From Lachnospiraceae bacterium OF09-6 (GTDB lineage Bacteria; Bacillota; Clostridia; Lachnospirales; Lachnospiraceae): 64,000 nucleotides of DNA. Shown in pieces: positions 1 through 9,183 of this stretch. The notes under the pieces are model-generated. The model was not told the origin of the DNA, did no database searches, and worked only from the letters and a program-made list of their open reading frames with translations. A program made the translations under genes and the position numbers. The DNA is taken from contig QUMM01000007.1 in the NCBI GenBank assembly GCA_003435055.1, positions 62,001 through 126,000 of the forward strand. The letters run 5' to 3'. Every line of letters begins with the position of its first letter. The first letter of the stretch is position 1.

Positions 1-50
1 GAAAAAGAAATACAACAAATACAAAAAGATAAATAATATTGCAAAAAGAG

Positions 51-79
51 TTGACAAATAGAAACAATGCAATTAAAAT
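51..79 (+). promoter_or_regulatory. Candidate sigma-A promoter
   Basis: TTGACA at 51-56, 17-base spacer, TAAAAT at 74-79. The surrounding 298 bases are AT-rich and hold no convincing gene. The promoter lies about 220 bases ahead of the nuclease-family gene at 299 and could drive it through a long leader, or could serve something short that I cannot identify. Confidence 0.5.
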
Positions 80-298
80 AATATTAAAGTCAAATAACTG
101 ATACTATGATAAAGCATATATTCAATCAAGGATTCATACGCCATCTGAACTTCTAACATCACTTCAGGAATCTATGCTTTCATAAAAACAAAATTCAAAA
201 GCAAAGAGTCCTGAAAAGAGGTACTGTGTGAACACATCATAACACGGTTATTGCGTCTGCTTTAGGCTCTTAAAAAAGGAGGAGTTACTGCACCGCAA

Positions 299-1249
299 AT
301 GACGAAAAATGGGAGTACAGAAATAAAGCATACCATTTTTACGACAGATAAAGAAGCACAGTATGATAAGAATGCAAAACAGATACTTGGACAGAAGCAG
401 ATTCTGGCACATATTCTGGTATACACAGTAGAAGAATTCAAAGGGATGAAACCAGAGGAAGTGATTCCCTATATAGAAGGAGAACCATATATAGGAATTG
501 TGCCTGTGAATCCGGGACATACAAATGCTTCCAGTAAGAAGAACGGGAAAATCTATGGATTAAATACGGAAAACATGGAACTCAACGAAGGGGAAATATG
601 TTTTGATGTATTCTTTTATGTGCGTACAAGAGACGGCTTATCCAAGATCATAATTGATATCGAAGCGCAGAAAGATGAGCCGTTTGGGTATGATATAATG
701 AATCGGGCAGTCTTCTATGTGAGTAGAGAAATTTCAGCACAAAAGAACCGGGAATTTGTAAAGTCTGAATATGACAATATAAAACAGGTTTACACCATCT
801 GGTTGTGCATGAACCAAAAAGAGAATACAATGGAATGGTATCATCTGACAGGAGAAAGTATAATCGGAAATCAGAAGTGGAAGGGACGTGTAGATCAGCT
901 TAATATAATTATGATCGGACTGGCTGAGAATCCACTGGAAGAGCAGGAAGGAAAGAAACTACACCGGTTGCTGGGGGTATTATTTTCTCAGCATATAAAT
1001 GTGGAAGAAAAAAGCAGAATACTGAAAGAAGAATACAAGATCTCAATGGAAGAAGGATTCGGAAAGGATGTGGAAGCAATGTGTAATCTGGGACAGGGAA
1101 TTAAAGAAGCTGGAATAAGAGAAGGAATAGAGCTTGGACGTAGAGAAGAACGAAAATATACGGAAAGAGAAAAGAGACGCGCGGATGAACTGGAGAGGAA
1201 AAATGCCTGGTTAACAGAGCTGCTGGCAGCACATGGAATTCAAGTGTAG
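299..1249 (+). CDS. PD-(D/E)XK nuclease family transposase / Rpn-like protein
   Basis: 316-residue protein of the Rpn/PD-(D/E)XK nuclease family, whose members are recombination-promoting endonucleases often labelled transposases. The nuclease core spans about residues 95-160: a CFDVFFYV strand with the acidic residue, then IIDIEAQK, which supplies the E-x-Q/K catalytic pair. The C-terminal third is highly charged and helical (repeated EER/REK, about residues 255-305), typical of family members. The start is preceded by AAGGAGG at about 277-283, with a longish spacer. It stands alone. The family call is firm; whether it is active or mobile is not shown by the sequence. Confidence 0.75.
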   Translation: MTKNGSTEIKHTIFTTDKEAQYDKNAKQILGQKQILAHILVYTVEEFKGMKPEEVIPYIEGEPYIGIVPVNPGHTNASSKKNGKIYGLNTENMELNEGEICFDVFFYVRTRDGLSKIIIDIEAQKDEPFGYDIMNRAVFYVSREISAQKNREFVKSEYDNIKQVYTIWLCMNQKENTMEWYHLTGESIIGNQKWKGRVDQLNIIMIGLAENPLEEQEGKKLHRLLGVLFSQHINVEEKSRILKEEYKISMEEGFGKDVEAMCNLGQGIKEAGIREGIELGRREERKYTEREKRRADELERKNAWLTELLAAHGIQV

Positions 1250-1347
1250 AAGATAAATTCATGAAGATTTTATTGGTCAGTATTGAAATGCTCAAAAACC
1301 TGTGATAGATTAAGTTCAGAACACATTGAGAAAAGAGGTTATGTGAA

Positions 1348-1785
1348 ATGGAATTAGCAACATTACAGTCTGCAATGATCGCAGCAATGAAAGCAAAGGA
1401 CAAGCCAAGAAAGGATGCTATTTCCGCACTGGTATCAGCAGTAAAGAAAGCAGGCATTGATGCAGGATGCAGAGATGATATCCCGACAGCTATGGTGGAT
1501 CAGGTGATTTTAAAGGAACTGAAGTCTGTAAAAGAACAGATTGATACCTGTCCGGACAGCAGAGCAGACCTGAAAGAAGAATACCAGTTCCGTTATAATG
1601 TAATGCAGGAATTTGCACCACAACAGATGTCAGCAGAAGAAGTAAAAGCAGTGCTGCAGGAAAAATTCGCAGAAGTACTTGCAACCAAGAACAAAGGAAT
1701 GATTATGAAGAACGTTATGGCTGAATTAAAAGGTAAGGCAGACGGAAAAGTCATCAATCAGGTAGTTGCAGAACTTTGTAAATAA
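1348..1785 (+). CDS. GatB/YqeY domain protein
   Basis: 145-residue protein of the YqeY family (tRNA amidotransferase GatB-tail-like domain), with the usual family length. The N-terminus has the typical AMKAKDKPRKDAISALVSAVKKA helix pattern and the C-terminus ends in the GMIMKNVMAELKGKADGKVINQVV segment characteristic of YqeY (parts quoted by motif only; residues about 10-33 and 117-143). A GAAAAGAGG ribosome site precedes the ATG. The exact function of free-standing YqeY proteins is not established; the GatB-like domain is thought to bind tRNA. Followed by a GC-rich hairpin at 1798-1830. Confidence 0.85.
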   Translation: MELATLQSAMIAAMKAKDKPRKDAISALVSAVKKAGIDAGCRDDIPTAMVDQVILKELKSVKEQIDTCPDSRADLKEEYQFRYNVMQEFAPQQMSAEEVKAVLQEKFAEVLATKNKGMIMKNVMAELKGKADGKVINQVVAELCK

Positions 1786-1797
1786 AGGCATAGTTTA

Positions 1798-1830
1798 GAG
1801 GGCGTGCGGTTTAGACAACCACACGCCCTC
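1798..1830. terminator. Hairpin between convergent genes
   Basis: GAGGGCGTG pairs with CACGCCCTC around a short loop. It lies between the stop of the YqeY-like gene and the stop of the convergent URO-D gene. There is no long T tract on either strand, so termination is inferred from position and stem strength. Confidence 0.5.
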
Positions 1831-1851
1831 TTCAAGAGAGAAGCTATGTTG

Positions 1852-2892
1852 TTAGAACATGATGATTTCCGGTAAACGGGCTGCTTCGATATCTTCTTTT
1901 TTGAGGCCGAAGTGTTCGCAGTTATAGCTGTCGATTTCTTCACCAAGTGTTGCGTATACGCCTTTGAATACAGAACCAGGACCACCCTGTGCGATACATG
2001 GGATGAAGTATTTATTTCCGCATTCATCTAAGGTCTTATCTACTACTTTACGGATATCTTCACGATTCCAGCCTTCGTAGTCTACGAGACAGTTCTCGAT
2101 ACCTCCCATGAAGGAGATCTTTCCGCCATATTTTTTGATCAGTTCAGGCAGATTGTTGGTAGAGAAGCATCCCTGCCAGATATCGATACCCATTTCGATC
2201 ATATCAGGAACCAGAGTAGCTGCGTAGCTGTCGGAATGATGGATAACGATATCAACACCGTGATCATGATAGTATCCGTAGATTTCTTTATATGGCTCTA
2301 CGAAGAATTCTTCAAACATAGTCGGAGACATAAAGGTGGATTTCTGTCCGCCCCAGTCATCATGATGGAACAGAGTATCCGGATGCAGCTTATCACAGAT
2401 CAGCTCGGCAAGGCGAAGTTCATATTCTGTCAGATATTTGATCAGATCATGCATTTCGTCCGGATATTCAATCAGGTTCTGGAGAGTATTTACAATTTCG
2501 CCAAGATGGTGGCACTGTTCAAATAATCCAGGAGCGACAAATGCAGCTTTTAATGCTTTGGTGGTATCAACGGCATCATACTGTGCTTTGAACATATCCC
2601 ATTCTTCATTACAGAAGTCCAGAGATGGAGCGTGTACATAATTCTGCCATTTTTCAATATCCTGAATGACTACTTTATCTGGTGTATGTACCGGGAAACC
2701 TGCCGGAACATTCATAGGATAACTGTAAGTTACGCCCCATGCATTTTTGCAGTCCGGCTCGCCTTTCTTTGGACGAGGGTTGTGCAGTCCGGACGGATTC
2801 ATAAGAAGTCTGACAAATTCGTACTGGTTTACAAAACGATCAGGATTTCCACCATGGATACATTCTAATAAATTTTCTTTTGCGGTTAACAT
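1852..2892 (-). CDS. URO-D family protein (corrinoid methyltransferase-like)
   Basis: 346-residue TIM-barrel protein of the uroporphyrinogen decarboxylase superfamily. It belongs to the branch of MtaA/MtbA/CmuA-like methyltransferases rather than HemE: it lacks the HemE N-terminal signature, and no heme genes are nearby. In MtaA/MtbA a zinc site is made by H-x-C plus a distal Cys; here the corresponding loop reads HHSD at about residue 218, with a Cys in WQGCF at about residue 242, so the near Cys is missing. AAAGGAGG lies ahead of the ATG. The gene follows the transporter at 2950-4350 by 57 bases on the same strand, so the pair probably imports and demethylates or otherwise converts one substrate, unknown. 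No corrinoid protein gene is visible beside it. Confidence 0.75.
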   Translation of the reverse strand: MLTAKENLLECIHGGNPDRFVNQYEFVRLLMNPSGLHNPRPKKGEPDCKNAWGVTYSYPMNVPAGFPVHTPDKVVIQDIEKWQNYVHAPSLDFCNEEWDMFKAQYDAVDTTKALKAAFVAPGLFEQCHHLGEIVNTLQNLIEYPDEMHDLIKYLTEYELRLAELICDKLHPDTLFHHDDWGGQKSTFMSPTMFEEFFVEPYKEIYGYYHDHGVDIVIHHSDSYAATLVPDMIEMGIDIWQGCFSTNNLPELIKKYGGKISFMGGIENCLVDYEGWNREDIRKVVDKTLDECGNKYFIPCIAQGGPGSVFKGVYATLGEEIDSYNCEHFGLKKEDIEAARLPEIIMF

Positions 2893-2949
2893 ATTACAAT
2901 TCCTCCTTTTTCTATTTTCCAGATTATTTTATTGCTTATATTGTTTCGA

Positions 2950-4350
2950 CTATGCTCTTCTTCTTGCAATTTCAGCAGAGTAAGTTTCAATATCACTGTC
3001 TTTCAGACGATATCCAACGGTAATAATCACGAGTGCAACCAGCAGGAGCACTGCAGGAATGACGGTGAAACCAATGGCGATACCATTTTTTACAGATTCA
3101 GATGCTTCTTCTACTGCGATAGCAGGAGTGAATCCGGTAATACCGAGAACAGTAGAGATAAAGAGTCCTCTGGTAATAACAGCAATTTTAATAGGTACAT
3201 TCAGAAATCCCATAACTGCGCCGGTACAGTTAACACCTGTTTTGTATTCACTGTAGATAGAGCAGTTTGCCAGCATCGGAATTGTCATAGAAGTTACAAA
3301 TGCTGCAAAGAAACCACCGATGGACATCAAAACGATGACGATATTTGGTGTGTCCTTGAACATATATGCGGCAAAATAGAGGATAGAAATACCAAGTAAT
3401 GCAATGGAGAAGGTACCTTTTGAGGAAAGCTTCTTTGCAACTTTACGACTGACAACAGAACCAACGACACCGGTGATATTGGAAATCAGAAGGAATCTGG
3501 TCAGGAATTTCGGATCCAGTGCTATGTAATTGCCATAATATACTGCGAATGCGGAGTAGCAGAAGCTGTACATCATATAAAACAGATAAGCGCCAAGTAC
3601 ACCGAGAATCTGAGGATTGGATGCGATAGCAATACCGATACCGGCTTTTTTCTGTCCACTCTCTTTTTTGGATGCAGCTTCTCTCGCAAGACGTTCTATT
3701 TCTTCAGCACCGGTTTCTTCATAGCCACTGAACATAATAAAGTGAGCAAAATAGAAAGCTGCCATGATAGCACCAAGTGCAAATGCGGTTGCTGCGTAGG
3801 CATTGTGTTCACCAAGTTTTGCGGTAAAGAATGCTACCAGTCCAGGTCCTACATAGGAGTAGGTCATTCTTGCAATGTAGGTCCACAGTGTTCTGACAGA
3901 GGAAAGTGCATTTCGATCGTCTGCAGAACTGGAAGCTACATTGACCATTGCCATGTTAGCAACATATGGAATATTCCATGCAATATGGCTGGATACGGTA
4001 CCTATGATAATGATGGCTGCTGCACCAACACCGGTACCAATGTTTTTAAACTGGAAAAGATACAAAAACGGAACCACCCATGGAAGAATAGCGAGCCAGG
4101 AACGATAACGCCCCCATTTTAATGGTTTCATCTTGTTCAGCATAATTCCATAAGTCCAGGATAATGCAGCATCGATGACACTTCCGATGGTCTGGATTAC
4201 AGTTACAAGGGCCAGTGGAAACTGCGCGATATTTGTCAGAAAATATGCGTAATAATAGGTTTCAATGTTGGTCATCCAGTTAAATCCAAGATCACCGATT
4301 CCGAAGAAAGTCTTTAAACCCTTACTAACCGGTTTCCTTTGCTTTGCCAT
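2950..4350 (-). CDS. MFS transporter, GPH (glycoside-pentoside-hexuronide) type
   Basis: 466-residue membrane protein with about 12 hydrophobic segments and the GPH-family look: FGIGDLGFNW near the N-terminus (about residues 15-25), then ETYYYAYFLTN. It probably imports an organic substrate with H+ or Na+. I start it at the ATG at 4350 (MAKQRKPV) because a perfect GGGAGGTG site sits 6 bases upstream; the in-frame TTG 15 bases upstream lies within that site. It is the first gene of a two-gene unit with the URO-D protein at 1852-2892, which suggests a shared substrate. A perfect 16-base palindrome lies about 45 bases upstream of the start. Confidence 0.85.
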   Translation of the reverse strand: MAKQRKPVSKGLKTFFGIGDLGFNWMTNIETYYYAYFLTNIAQFPLALVTVIQTIGSVIDAALSWTYGIMLNKMKPLKWGRYRSWLAILPWVVPFLYLFQFKNIGTGVGAAAIIIIGTVSSHIAWNIPYVANMAMVNVASSSADDRNALSSVRTLWTYIARMTYSYVGPGLVAFFTAKLGEHNAYAATAFALGAIMAAFYFAHFIMFSGYEETGAEEIERLAREAASKKESGQKKAGIGIAIASNPQILGVLGAYLFYMMYSFCYSAFAVYYGNYIALDPKFLTRFLLISNITGVVGSVVSRKVAKKLSSKGTFSIALLGISILYFAAYMFKDTPNIVIVLMSIGGFFAAFVTSMTIPMLANCSIYSEYKTGVNCTGAVMGFLNVPIKIAVITRGLFISTVLGITGFTPAIAVEEASESVKNGIAIGFTVIPAVLLLVALVIITVGYRLKDSDIETYSAEIARRRA

Positions 4351-4392
4351 AAAAACACCTCCCAAATATCATTTTTCTCGCGTATCATATTG

Positions 4393-4408
4393 TTAAGAAT
4401 ATTCTTAA
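4393..4408. promoter_or_regulatory. Perfect 16-bp palindrome, candidate operator
   Basis: TTAAGAATATTCTTAA is a perfect dyad located 43-58 bases upstream of the transporter/URO-D unit (minus strand). A partly related CTTAGGATAG sequence follows immediately. Position and symmetry suggest a dimeric repressor or activator site; the cognate regulator is not identifiable here. Confidence 0.4.
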
Positions 4409-4490
4409 GTACTATCCTAAGTGTACAGGGGAAAAGAAGATATTTCTTTGGCTTTTGATACGAAAAAACGGAAGCAAAAATAAGAAAAAT

Positions 4491-4506
4491 TCGTACTGTA
4501 GTACGA
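4491..4506. promoter_or_regulatory. Inverted repeat upstream of MATE gene
   Basis: TCGTACT-GT-AGTACGA, a 7-bp inverted repeat with a 2-base centre, followed by repeats of TACGAAAAA/ACGAAAAAC. A good -10 (TATAAT, 4552-4557) for the MATE gene lies about 45 bases downstream, but I see no matching -35. Could be a regulator site for the exporter. Confidence 0.35.
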
Positions 4507-4588
4507 AAAACGAAAAACAGATATGCAGTAAAATGAAAGCAGATAATATGGTATAATCATTACAAAATGAGAAAAGTGAGGACGCAGG

Positions 4589-5959
4589 ATGGGAGAAAAA
4601 AGCAGCGGTCAGGCTTCTATGGTACGCGATCTGACCAGCGGGAGTGTGACCAGGCAGATACTGATTTTTGCAATGCCGCTCTTTGTGGCAAATGCTCTAC
4701 AGGCAATTTACAATCTGGTTGATATGGTAGTGGTTGGTCAGGTAATGGGCGGAACCGGGATGTCAGCGGTGTCAATTGGCGGAGATGTGCTACATCTGCT
4801 GACGTTCCTGGCGATGGGATTTTCTTCAGCGGGACAGGTAATTATATCGCAGTATGTAGGGGCACGCAAACATCATATGATCAGTAAAATGATTGGGACC
4901 ATGTTTACGTTTTTGTTCACCATATCCATTATCATGTCAATTGGATGCTATCTGTTTCGGTATCAGATACTAAATGTGTTGAATACACCGGCAGAGTCCT
5001 ATAGCTATACATTGGATTATATGGTGATCTGTATTTTGGGTCTGGTTTTTATTTATGGATATAATATTGTGTCCGCGATTCTGCGCGGAATGGGAGATTC
5101 CAGAAGACCATTTATCTTTATTGCCATCGCAGCAGTGATCAACACTGTGCTGGATATTTTCTTTGTGGCAGGCTGTCATATGGGAGTGGCAGGTGCAGCA
5201 CTGGCAACTGTGATCGGACAGGGCGTCAGTTTTTTGATTTCTCTGATCTATCTTTATAAGAAACGAGACGAGTTTGGATTTGATTTTCGCAGAGGCAGTT
5301 TCCGAATATCAGGAGATGTACTTAGGCCGCTTTTGGTACTTGGAATTCCAATGGCGATACAGTCAGCGGCCATCAATATTTCCAAGATTGTGCTGACGGC
5401 ATGGATCAATGCAGAAGGTGTAGTATATTCGGCTCTGGCGGGTATCTATAATAAATCGGCACTGATGATGGGAGTTGTGTCGAATTCATTTACAACTGCA
5501 GGAAGTTCGATGACGGGACAAAGTATCGGCGCACAGAAATATGACCGTGTTCCGAAGATCCTGAAAGTAGTGCTATCCATTGGTCTTGGCATTTCAGCAG
5601 TGGCATCAGTGGCGTTGTTCTGCTTCCCGGATGCGATCTGTGCGATGTTTACCAGTGATGCACAGGTGCTGGAAAAAGCGTCTTTCGTAGTGATGCCGGT
5701 GATTCTCAATTTCTTTGGCTGTGCGACAAGAACTGGTGCATTTTCGTTAATTAATGGATCGGGCAATTCTAAACTGAATCTGCTGGTAGCGCTGATTGAT
5801 GGTATGATTGGACGAATCGGTCTTGCTGCACTCTTTGGTTTTGCCTTGAACTGGCGCAGTATAGGTTTCTGGTATGGAGATGCTGTAGCAGGATTTGCTC
5901 CGATTTTGATAGGGACCATATTTTTCCTTTCCGGAAAATGGAAAAAGGGTGTGCAGTGA
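4589..5959 (+). CDS. MATE family efflux transporter
   Basis: 456-residue integral membrane protein with 12 predicted segments in two similar halves, the MATE arrangement (NorM/DinF-like cation or drug antiporter). The N-terminus has the family pattern GSVTRQILIFAMPLF (residues about 14-28) then YNLVDMVVVGQ; the second half repeats it as LLVLGIPMAIQSAA. Substrate cannot be told. The start has GTGAGGACGCAGG upstream, a modest ribosome site. Its stop codon sits in the loop of a bidirectional terminator shared with the convergent PucR-type gene. Confidence 0.88.
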   Translation: MGEKSSGQASMVRDLTSGSVTRQILIFAMPLFVANALQAIYNLVDMVVVGQVMGGTGMSAVSIGGDVLHLLTFLAMGFSSAGQVIISQYVGARKHHMISKMIGTMFTFLFTISIIMSIGCYLFRYQILNVLNTPAESYSYTLDYMVICILGLVFIYGYNIVSAILRGMGDSRRPFIFIAIAAVINTVLDIFFVAGCHMGVAGAALATVIGQGVSFLISLIYLYKKRDEFGFDFRRGSFRISGDVLRPLLVLGIPMAIQSAAINISKIVLTAWINAEGVVYSALAGIYNKSALMMGVVSNSFTTAGSSMTGQSIGAQKYDRVPKILKVVLSIGLGISAVASVALFCFPDAICAMFTSDAQVLEKASFVVMPVILNFFGCATRTGAFSLINGSGNSKLNLLVALIDGMIGRIGLAALFGFALNWRSIGFWYGDAVAGFAPILIGTIFFLSGKWKKGVQ

Positions 5960-5977
5960 TATGCACATCCTTTTTCA
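5942..5977. terminator. Bidirectional terminator
   Basis: AAAAAGGGTGTGCA pairs with TGCACATCCTTTTT around a GTGATA loop, giving A/T tracts on both sides so that it works in both directions. The MATE stop codon (5957-5959) lies in the loop and the PucR-type gene's stop lies at the right edge. Confidence 0.85.
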
Positions 5978-7468
5978 GATATTCAGTGGAATTCCCCGTT
6001 TTTCCAGAATATATAAGATACGAATGGAAAGACGGATATAGTCCATTGTATAAAGATTATTCGACTGATAATGAAGAGATTCCTGCACTTTGTTGATACG
6101 GTAAACCAGAGTATTGCGATGCAGATGTAACTGTTCGGCTGTTTTTTTCAGAGAACGGCCATTTTCCAGATAGCAGATATAAGTATCCAGTTTATCATCA
6201 TTGTCTTTTTCCCGTTCTCTCCAGAGACGTAAAATATCAGGGTGAAGTGCATACATGCTTTTTCCAAGATTGCCGGATGTAATCAGATATTCCATGGCAC
6301 AGTCATAAAAAGAAATACAGGTATGCGCAAAATCTTTACGATGAGAAGGAGACTGATAAAGAAAAGAAAGCTCCATGGCATAATCGGCCTGCTCTCTTAG
6401 AAAATTCAGGTGGTAGATTCCCTGAAATTCCAGGCTTTCGGTTAGAAAGAAACGATTGTATTGAGAAAGATTCAGCAGACTGTCTTTGATCACGCTGCCA
6501 GGATTCAGATGCAGATTCTGAACTACATAGAGTTCGCCGCCCTTTTCTCTCTTTAAAACACAGCAGCCCGAAGTGTTGCGTCGCAGCGTTTCCAGAAAGA
6601 AACGCTCTTTTACCGGAAGGGTATCGGCCTGTTCCTGTATTTTGATTTTGTAGATTTTGTAATAATCGTTCTCGTGCCATTTTAGATAGGAAAGCAGGAA
6701 CGTCAGACTCTGAATATTGGTGCCTGTGCCATCCAGGAGGTTCCCAAGGCAGTCAAAATTGACCTCAGACAGTGACTGATCCTCAGACTTTTGTTCCGCC
6801 AGCGGAAGACGCAGTTCATTTACCAGAATATTCATGAGTTCGACATCGCCCTGATTAAAAGCACGGTCTTTTTCCAGAATCGTGAGACGACCACAGATTT
6901 TATCCTGAAAACGGATCGGACTGGACATCGCATTCATGGCGCTTGTTTTGGAAAAAGCGAAAAGCTGTGCATGCTCCACATCCCGAAGTGAATTGCTGCG
7001 CATGCTCTGAAAATTTTCCATGGAAGGATAACCGAATTCCTTCATATATGACCATTCTGCACCCATTTCCTGTTCAGAATAGCACCGGCTCATAGCAAGT
7101 ACCTGATGATTTCCGTTAAAAAGCAGAATCGGATTGTGAAAGACATTCCAGGAAAGATCAATGACTTTCTGATAATGAAAGTCGGCCAGCTGCTGTTTGA
7201 TCTCATCAATCCAGTCCTGATAAAAATCAAAGACACTTTGCACCAGTTCCATACCCTGAGTCATCGACATATTTTTGATAATAATCTGATTGGCTACATC
7301 GGAAGCATCATAACAAATGACATTGGAACCACGGGATGTGACCACTGCGCAATCGTTGGCGTATACCTGGCGGGCGCTTTTCAGCACCTGCTTTGCATCA
7401 TTTTTGATATGCAGTTCCATATCGAAAGATGTCAGCCGATTGGCAATCATCCACATACTTAATTTCAT
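5975..7468 (-). CDS. PucR/CdaR-type transcriptional regulator
   Basis: 497-residue regulator. The C-terminus (about residues 430-490) carries the PucR-type helix-turn-helix: LENGRSLKKTAEQLHLHRNT then LVYRINKVQE, the signature of the PucR/CdaR HTH_30 family. The N-terminal 200 residues resemble a GAF-like sensor region (ICGRLTILEKDRAF). It is divergent from araA with about 150 bases between starts, which makes control of the arabinose genes possible; equally it may act on the MATE gene it converges on. Neither is shown. Start uncertain: the site before the first ATG (GAGGG) is weak and ATG at 7456 is an alternative. Confidence 0.8.
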   Translation of the reverse strand: MKLSMWMIANRLTSFDMELHIKNDAKQVLKSARQVYANDCAVVTSRGSNVICYDASDVANQIIIKNMSMTQGMELVQSVFDFYQDWIDEIKQQLADFHYQKVIDLSWNVFHNPILLFNGNHQVLAMSRCYSEQEMGAEWSYMKEFGYPSMENFQSMRSNSLRDVEHAQLFAFSKTSAMNAMSSPIRFQDKICGRLTILEKDRAFNQGDVELMNILVNELRLPLAEQKSEDQSLSEVNFDCLGNLLDGTGTNIQSLTFLLSYLKWHENDYYKIYKIKIQEQADTLPVKERFFLETLRRNTSGCCVLKREKGGELYVVQNLHLNPGSVIKDSLLNLSQYNRFFLTESLEFQGIYHLNFLREQADYAMELSFLYQSPSHRKDFAHTCISFYDCAMEYLITSGNLGKSMYALHPDILRLWREREKDNDDKLDTYICYLENGRSLKKTAEQLHLHRNTLVYRINKVQESLHYQSNNLYTMDYIRLSIRILYILEKRGIPLNI

Positions 7469-7557
7469 AGTAATTTCAAACCCTCATTCCGCATTTTTTA
7501 AGATCACAAAATTTTTAACAAAATTCTGAAAATCTTCTCTTGTGAAAAAATTGTAAT

Positions 7558-7580
7558 AACGATATAGTTAAGATATCGTT
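7558..7580. promoter_or_regulatory. Inverted repeat upstream of araA
   Basis: AACGATAT, 7-base spacer, ATATCGTT, an 8-bp perfect inverted repeat 41-63 bases before the araA start. A TATTAT (7592-7597) could be the -10, so the dyad would overlap the promoter. Candidate operator for the arabinose genes, possibly read by the divergent PucR-type protein or the response regulator downstream. Confidence 0.45.
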
Positions 7581-7620
7581 TTATGTAAAAATATTATAGA
7601 ATAAATGGAGGACTGCATCA

Positions 7621-9117
7621 ATGAAAATAATGAAAAATTATAAATTCTGGTTTTGTACTGGTTCGCAGGATCTGTATGGTGACGAATGCCTGGCACATGT
7701 AGCGGAGCATTCACAGAAGATTGTGGAAGAACTGAATAAGTCCGGAGTACTTCCTTATGAGATTGTATGGAAGCCGACTCTGATTACGAATGAGCTGATT
7801 CGTAAGACCTTCAACGAAGCAAATGCAGATGAAGAATGTGCAGGGGTGATTACCTGGATGCATACTTTTTCCCCTGCAAAATCATGGATTCTTGGGCTTC
7901 AGGAGTACCGCAAGCCGCTGATGCACCTTCATACACAGTTTAACCGTGAGATTCCATATGATACCATTGATATGGACTTCATGAATGAGAATCAGTCTGC
8001 ACATGGTGACAGAGAATATGGCCACATTGTTTCCAGAATGGGAATTGAGAGAAAAGTAGTCGTAGGTTACTGGGCTGACAGAGAAGTGCAGGAACGAATC
8101 GCCAGCTGGATGCTTACTGCAATCGGTATCATGGAGAGCAGTCACATCCGTGTATGCCGTGTGGCAGATAATATGAGAAATGTAGCAGTTACCGAAGGAG
8201 ACAAGGTAGAAGCACAGATTAAGTTTGGCTGGGAAGTAGATGCTTATCCGGTAAATGAAGTGGCAGAATATGTATCTGCTGTTCCACAGAATGAGATCGA
8301 CACTCTGGTAGAAGAGTATTACAGCAAGTACGATATCATTCTGGAGGGAAGAGATCCTCAGGAATTTAAGAAACATGTAGCAGTGCAGGCTGCCATTGAG
8401 ATTGGTTTTGAAAAGTTCCTGGAAGAGAAGAATTATCAGGCAGTAGTTACTCACTTCGGTGATCTGGGAGCATTGCAGCAGCTTCCTGGTCTGGCTATGC
8501 AGAGACTGATGGAAAAAGGTTATGGATTCGGAGCGGAAGGTGACTGGAAGACCGCAGCTATGGTTCGCCTGATGAAGATCATGACCGCCGGTGTGAAGAA
8601 TCCAAAGGGTACTTCTTTCATGGAAGACTATACATACAACCTGGTTCCTGGAAAAGAAGGTATTCTGGAAGCACATATGCTGGAAGTTTGCCCGACTATC
8701 GCAGATGGCCCGATCGGCATCAAGGTTTGCCCACTTTCCATGGGTGACAGAGAAGACCCGGCGCGTCTGGTTTATACCTCCAAGACAGGTCCGGCGATTG
8801 CCACTTCACTGGTTGACCTGGGTAACCGCTTCCGTCTGATCATCAACGATGTAGACTGCAAGAAGGTAGAAAAACCAATGCCGAAGCTTCCGGTGGCAAC
8901 TGCATTCTGGACACCTCAGCCGAGTCTGGCAACTGGTGCAGAAGCATGGATCCTGGCTGGTGGCGCTCATCATACTGCATTTTCTTATGACCTGACTGCA
9001 GAGCAGATGGGTGACTGGGCAGCTGCAATGGGCATCGAAGCAGTTTACATTGACAAAGACACCAAGATCAGAGACTTCAAGAGAGATCTGCAGCTGGGAA
9101 GCATTTTCTACAGATAA
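7621..9117 (+). CDS. araA: L-arabinose isomerase AraA
   Basis: 498-residue cytosolic enzyme converting L-arabinose to L-ribulose, matching the usual family length of about 500. The N-terminus FWFCTGSQDLYG and later NREIPYDTIDMDFMNENQSAHG are AraA signatures. The four metal/catalytic residues of AraA can be seen in GFGAEGDW (Glu), GTSFMEDYTYN (Glu), ILEAHMLEVCP (His) and AGGAHHTAFS (His). TGGAGG 9 bases before the first ATG selects it over the ATG 9 bases later. First gene of a run araA - kinase - araD - regulators - importer. Divergent from the PucR-type gene, with an inverted repeat between. Confidence 0.97.
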   Translation: MKIMKNYKFWFCTGSQDLYGDECLAHVAEHSQKIVEELNKSGVLPYEIVWKPTLITNELIRKTFNEANADEECAGVITWMHTFSPAKSWILGLQEYRKPLMHLHTQFNREIPYDTIDMDFMNENQSAHGDREYGHIVSRMGIERKVVVGYWADREVQERIASWMLTAIGIMESSHIRVCRVADNMRNVAVTEGDKVEAQIKFGWEVDAYPVNEVAEYVSAVPQNEIDTLVEEYYSKYDIILEGRDPQEFKKHVAVQAAIEIGFEKFLEEKNYQAVVTHFGDLGALQQLPGLAMQRLMEKGYGFGAEGDWKTAAMVRLMKIMTAGVKNPKGTSFMEDYTYNLVPGKEGILEAHMLEVCPTIADGPIGIKVCPLSMGDREDPARLVYTSKTGPAIATSLVDLGNRFRLIINDVDCKKVEKPMPKLPVATAFWTPQPSLATGAEAWILAGGAHHTAFSYDLTAEQMGDWAAAMGIEAVYIDKDTKIRDFKRDLQLGSIFYR

Positions 9118-9183
9118 ATATCATGATTACAGGGGTGCGAAGCATGGAACAAATCGTGTAATCATTATAAACAAAGTAAAAAT

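Noticed and set aside
1852-2892. Heme biosynthesis hemE
   Set aside because: Sequence belongs to the methyltransferase-like branch of URO-D proteins and no other heme genes are near; a transporter partner argues for catabolism.
2932-3399. 155-residue plus-strand open frame
   Set aside because: Entirely antisense to the GPH transporter gene, with no ribosome site or recognisable protein pattern.
8000-8676. 264-residue minus-strand open frame inside araA
   Set aside because: Shadow of araA codon bias; no start signals and no family resemblance.
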